From VYFG01 sp965248685 (GTDB lineage: Bacteria > Pseudomonadota > Gammaproteobacteria > Arenicellales > Poriferihabitantaceae): a DNA stretch of 64,000 nt. The stretch covers positions 1,054,001 through 1,118,000 of the forward strand of contig CBDFKC010000004.1 in assembly GCA_965248685.1 (NCBI GenBank). Reading direction: 5' to 3'. Both the position numbers and the translations under genes were made by a program. The notes under the pieces were generated by a model. The model was not told the origin of the DNA and searched no databases. It saw only the letters and a program-made list of their open reading frames with translations. Shown here one piece after another: positions 61,919 to 64,000 of this stretch; position 1 is the stretch's first letter; each line of letters starts with the position of its first letter.

Positions 61919-62878
61919 TTATGATTTTGCCGCTACCATCAGGTTGATCATTTCAAATGCAATCGTGGCTGCGGCCAGGGAGGTGATCTCGGCATGGTCA
62001 TAAGCCGGAGCGACCTCGACAATATCTGCAGAAACCAGATTCAAACCCTGGAGTCCTCGAATAATATTGACCAGTTCGCGGCTGGATAGTCCGGCAACTT
62101 CCGGGGTGCCGGTTCCGGGGGCATGGGCCGGGTCCAGTACGTCGATATCAATTGAAAGATATAGTGGTTGATCGCCAACACGATCACGAATGCGCTTGGC
62201 TACGTGTTCCACCCCGTGATGTTCAAGTTCGTCGCAGTGGATAACCTTGAAGCCGAGTTCTGCATCGTTTTTCAAATCATCAGGGCTGTATAACGGTCCA
62301 CGAATACCGACATGCATCGAAGACTGGTCGTCAAACAAGCCTTCTTCTGCAGCTCGGCGAAACGGCGTTCCGTGAGTATAGGGAGCGCCGAAATAGGTGT
62401 CCCAGGTGTCGAGGTGGGCATCGAAATGTACCAACGCTACCGGGCCAGTCTGTTTGTTAATAGCGCGCAGCAACGGTACCGCAATGGTGTGATCGCCGCC
62501 GAGGCTGACAATTGCACCCGCCTTGGACAGCAGATCGGTGGCTGCGACCTCGATCTGTGCTATAGCCTCCTCGATATTATAGGGATTGCAGGCAACATCC
62601 CCGGCATCAGCGACCTGGACCTGGCGAAACGGTTCGGTATTGTAGGCCGGATGAAAGTTTGTACGCAGGTGACGCGAAGCCTGACGAATTGCCTGGGGTC
62701 CGAATCGGGCGCCTGGCCGATAGCTGGTGCCGGAATCGAAAGGAATACCCAGCACCGCAACGTCGCAATAAGGCACGTCCCGAAGTTCAGGCAATCGGCA
62801 GTAGGTAGAAGGACCGGCGTAGCGGGGTACGATGGTACCGCTGACCGGCTGGATCGGAGGTGATTTTTTATCGTTCAT
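61919..62878 (-). CDS. speB: Agmatinase-family ureohydrolase
   Basis: 319 residues. The manganese-binding motifs are complete: SLGGDHTIAVP, HFDAHLDTWD and SIDIDVLDPAHAPGTGTPE. Length and the N-terminal PRYAGPSTYCRLPEL resemble agmatinases and guanidinobutyrase or guanidinopropionase. It hydrolyses a guanidino compound to urea and an amine or amino acid; the exact substrate is uncertain. Upstream on the same strand lies the amino-acid dehydrogenase-like gene, 123 bp away. Confidence 0.88.
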   Translation of the reverse strand: MNDKKSPPIQPVSGTIVPRYAGPSTYCRLPELRDVPYCDVAVLGIPFDSGTSYRPGARFGPQAIRQASRHLRTNFHPAYNTEPFRQVQVADAGDVACNPYNIEEAIAQIEVAATDLLSKAGAIVSLGGDHTIAVPLLRAINKQTGPVALVHFDAHLDTWDTYFGAPYTHGTPFRRAAEEGLFDDQSSMHVGIRGPLYSPDDLKNDAELGFKVIHCDELEHHGVEHVAKRIRDRVGDQPLYLSIDIDVLDPAHAPGTGTPEVAGLSSRELVNIIRGLQGLNLVSADIVEVAPAYDHAEITSLAAATIAFEMINLMVAAKS

Positions 62879-63001
62879 TGCGGTGGCTATTCCCGGGTTG
62901 GTGTTTTTGCGAATTATATTTGAATAAGTTAGTTATGTATCGTCGGGCGGTTTCCCTACCACAACTTGCCTACATGTAATGTCCTTGATAATGCCGCGGG
63001 A

Positions 63002-64000
63002 TCAAAACCGGGAGGGATAAAACGGCTTGCATAGCGGGTCAGGCTGTCCGCAGACTTCATCCGCCACTAATTCACCGCTTACCGGAGCCAGGGTTAAACC
63101 CAAATGACACTGCCCGGTATTAATAAATAAGCCAGGACGACCGACCGCCGGACCAATAATTGGCAGTGAATCCGGAGTTGATACCCGGCGACCCATCCAG
63201 GGTTTGTCCAGTAGCGGCTTGCCGATAGGATATGTTTGACGAATATGGGGCATCAATTTTGCCAGCTGACGTGGGTTGGGCGGTCGTTCCCGCGCTACCG
63301 GGTTGGCACCGGTGGTAACCCGTATCCCCGTTTGCAGGGGACTGAGAACATAGCCCTTGTCGACGTCGATAATGGAACGAGTCAGGACCCGATCTTCCGG
63401 TGGTTCAAACATCATGTGATATCCCCGTTCCATAATATAGGGGTAACGAATCCCCAGCGGTTTCAACAACTCATTTGACCAGGCGCCAAACGACATAACC
63501 AACTTGGCAGACTCTATTTCCTGTTGCCCTGTGGTCACTTTCCAACCATTTTGGGTTAGTTCAATTGCCCTGGCTTCCCGTTGAACAAATTCACCGCCGA
63601 GAGAAATAAAGTAGTCAAAATACGATTGGCATAGCAACCCTGGATTAGTTACCGTGTGGGTCTGGTCCATCCAGATCGCGGCAGGGTATTTAAAACCCAG
63701 GCCCGGCTCCAACTCGCGAATACCTTTTGCGTCGATCAGTTTATAGGAGATCCCATGTCGATCGAAATCGGCGGTTCGTTGACATGCCTTGTTAAACCGG
63801 GAGCGGCTGCGATACGCCCGTATCCACCCAGTCTGATTGAGCAGATTGGTGCTGCCGGAAGCCTGCATAAGATCCTGGTGGCGACCAAATGCATCAGCGC
63901 TAATGCTGGCCATGACCTCGGTACAATACTGAAATGCAGGCCGGCGGCAGTTGCCTGCGAACTTGGCCAGCCACGGAGCGAGCCCGGGCAGTTCCCCGTA
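63002..64000 (-). CDS. FAD-dependent amino-acid dehydrogenase (DadA-like), cut by window edge
   Basis: The frame is open from 63002 to the right edge, so the N-terminus lies outside; the first Met inside (63913) is not the start, as the preceding codons (GLAPWLAKFAGNC..) match the DadA family. The visible part holds the substrate and second FAD regions: LVMSFGAWSNELLKPLGIRYP, MERGYHMMF, TTGANPVARERPPN-type and the C-terminal GLFINTGQCHLGLTLAPVSGEL (~265-287). It oxidises an amino acid, probably of D-type, to the keto acid and passes electrons to quinone. Confidence 0.88.
   Translation of the reverse strand, partial: YGELPGLAPWLAKFAGNCRRPAFQYCTEVMASISADAFGRHQDLMQASGSTNLLNQTGWIRAYRSRSRFNKACQRTADFDRHGISYKLIDAKGIRELEPGLGFKYPAAIWMDQTHTVTNPGLLCQSYFDYFISLGGEFVQREARAIELTQNGWKVTTGQQEIESAKLVMSFGAWSNELLKPLGIRYPYIMERGYHMMFEPPEDRVLTRSIIDVDKGYVLSPLQTGIRVTTGANPVARERPPNPRQLAKLMPHIRQTYPIGKPLLDKPWMGRRVSTPDSLPIIGPAVGRPGLFINTGQCHLGLTLAPVSGELVADEVCGQPDPLCKPFYPSRF

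Noticed and set aside
1..64000. CRISPR array, tRNA, rRNA, integrase, transposase, phage genes
   Set aside because: I read for regular short repeats, cloverleaf-like segments and typical protein motifs and saw none; absence is by eye only.

Overview
The window looks like a chromosome segment of a marine, heterotrophic gammaproteobacterium, with moderate GC. This rests on gene content: Mpl muropeptide ligase, MltA, RNase D, RdgB/RNase PH and an rpsU-yqeY pair are typical of that class, and the catabolic genes (Tmm/Tdm/GmaS/Mgs, PhnW-PhnY-PhnA) are characteristic of bacteria living on dissolved organic N and P in seawater. I cannot name the genus. No tRNA, rRNA, CRISPR array, integrase or insertion sequence was recognised.

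Region 1 (1-2.2 kb) is a small run of membrane-associated genes of unknown function, including an ankyrin-repeat protein. Region 2 (2.2-17 kb) is a methylated-amine island. It holds a GntR/FadR regulator divergent from a gmaS-like glutamine synthetase homologue with mgsABC and an unknown 127-residue gene, ended by a strong terminator; an OmpA-like protein behind two CRP-type sites; TMAO demethylase (tdm); a phosphonate-monoester-hydrolase-like enzyme; a BenE-type transporter; and trimethylamine monooxygenase (tmm). Together these encode TMA to TMAO to DMA plus formaldehyde, and methylamine to gamma-glutamylmethylamide to N-methylglutamate. The dimethylamine step (dmmABC) and N-methylglutamate dehydrogenase (mgdABCD) are absent from the window.

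Region 3 (17-22.8 kb) is rich in cyclic-nucleotide-binding genes: a CNB remnant, a metallo-beta-lactamase-fold/CNB protein split by an apparent frameshift, and two tandem CRP-like regulators whose recognition helices match the TGTGA sites of region 2. Region 4 (22.9-30.4 kb) is a 2-aminoethylphosphonate island: phnA-phnY-SDR on one strand, a LysR regulator, then phnW and a Na/Pi symporter on the other. Near-identical inverted-repeat motifs flank the LysR gene where they could control both transcripts. Region 5 (30.4-38.4 kb) continues small-molecule catabolism: a dimethylglycine/sarcosine dehydrogenase-like flavoprotein, a MocR regulator divergent from a core-only MetE-like methyltransferase, mmsA and a glycerophosphodiesterase.

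Region 6 (38.7-47.4 kb) holds two giant tandem secreted proteins with unrelated N-terminal halves but a shared, same-length 2.7-kb 3' module ending in a gingipain-type (C25) protease domain. Region 7 (47.5-64 kb) is mainly housekeeping: a DmdC-type acyl-CoA dehydrogenase, dsbA, mpl, rnd, mltA, an aminotransferase, rpsU-yqeY, an rph-rdgB-gpmI operon in which the phosphoglycerate mutase is fused to a NUDIX hydrolase, an agmatinase-family ureohydrolase and an edge-truncated amino-acid dehydrogenase.
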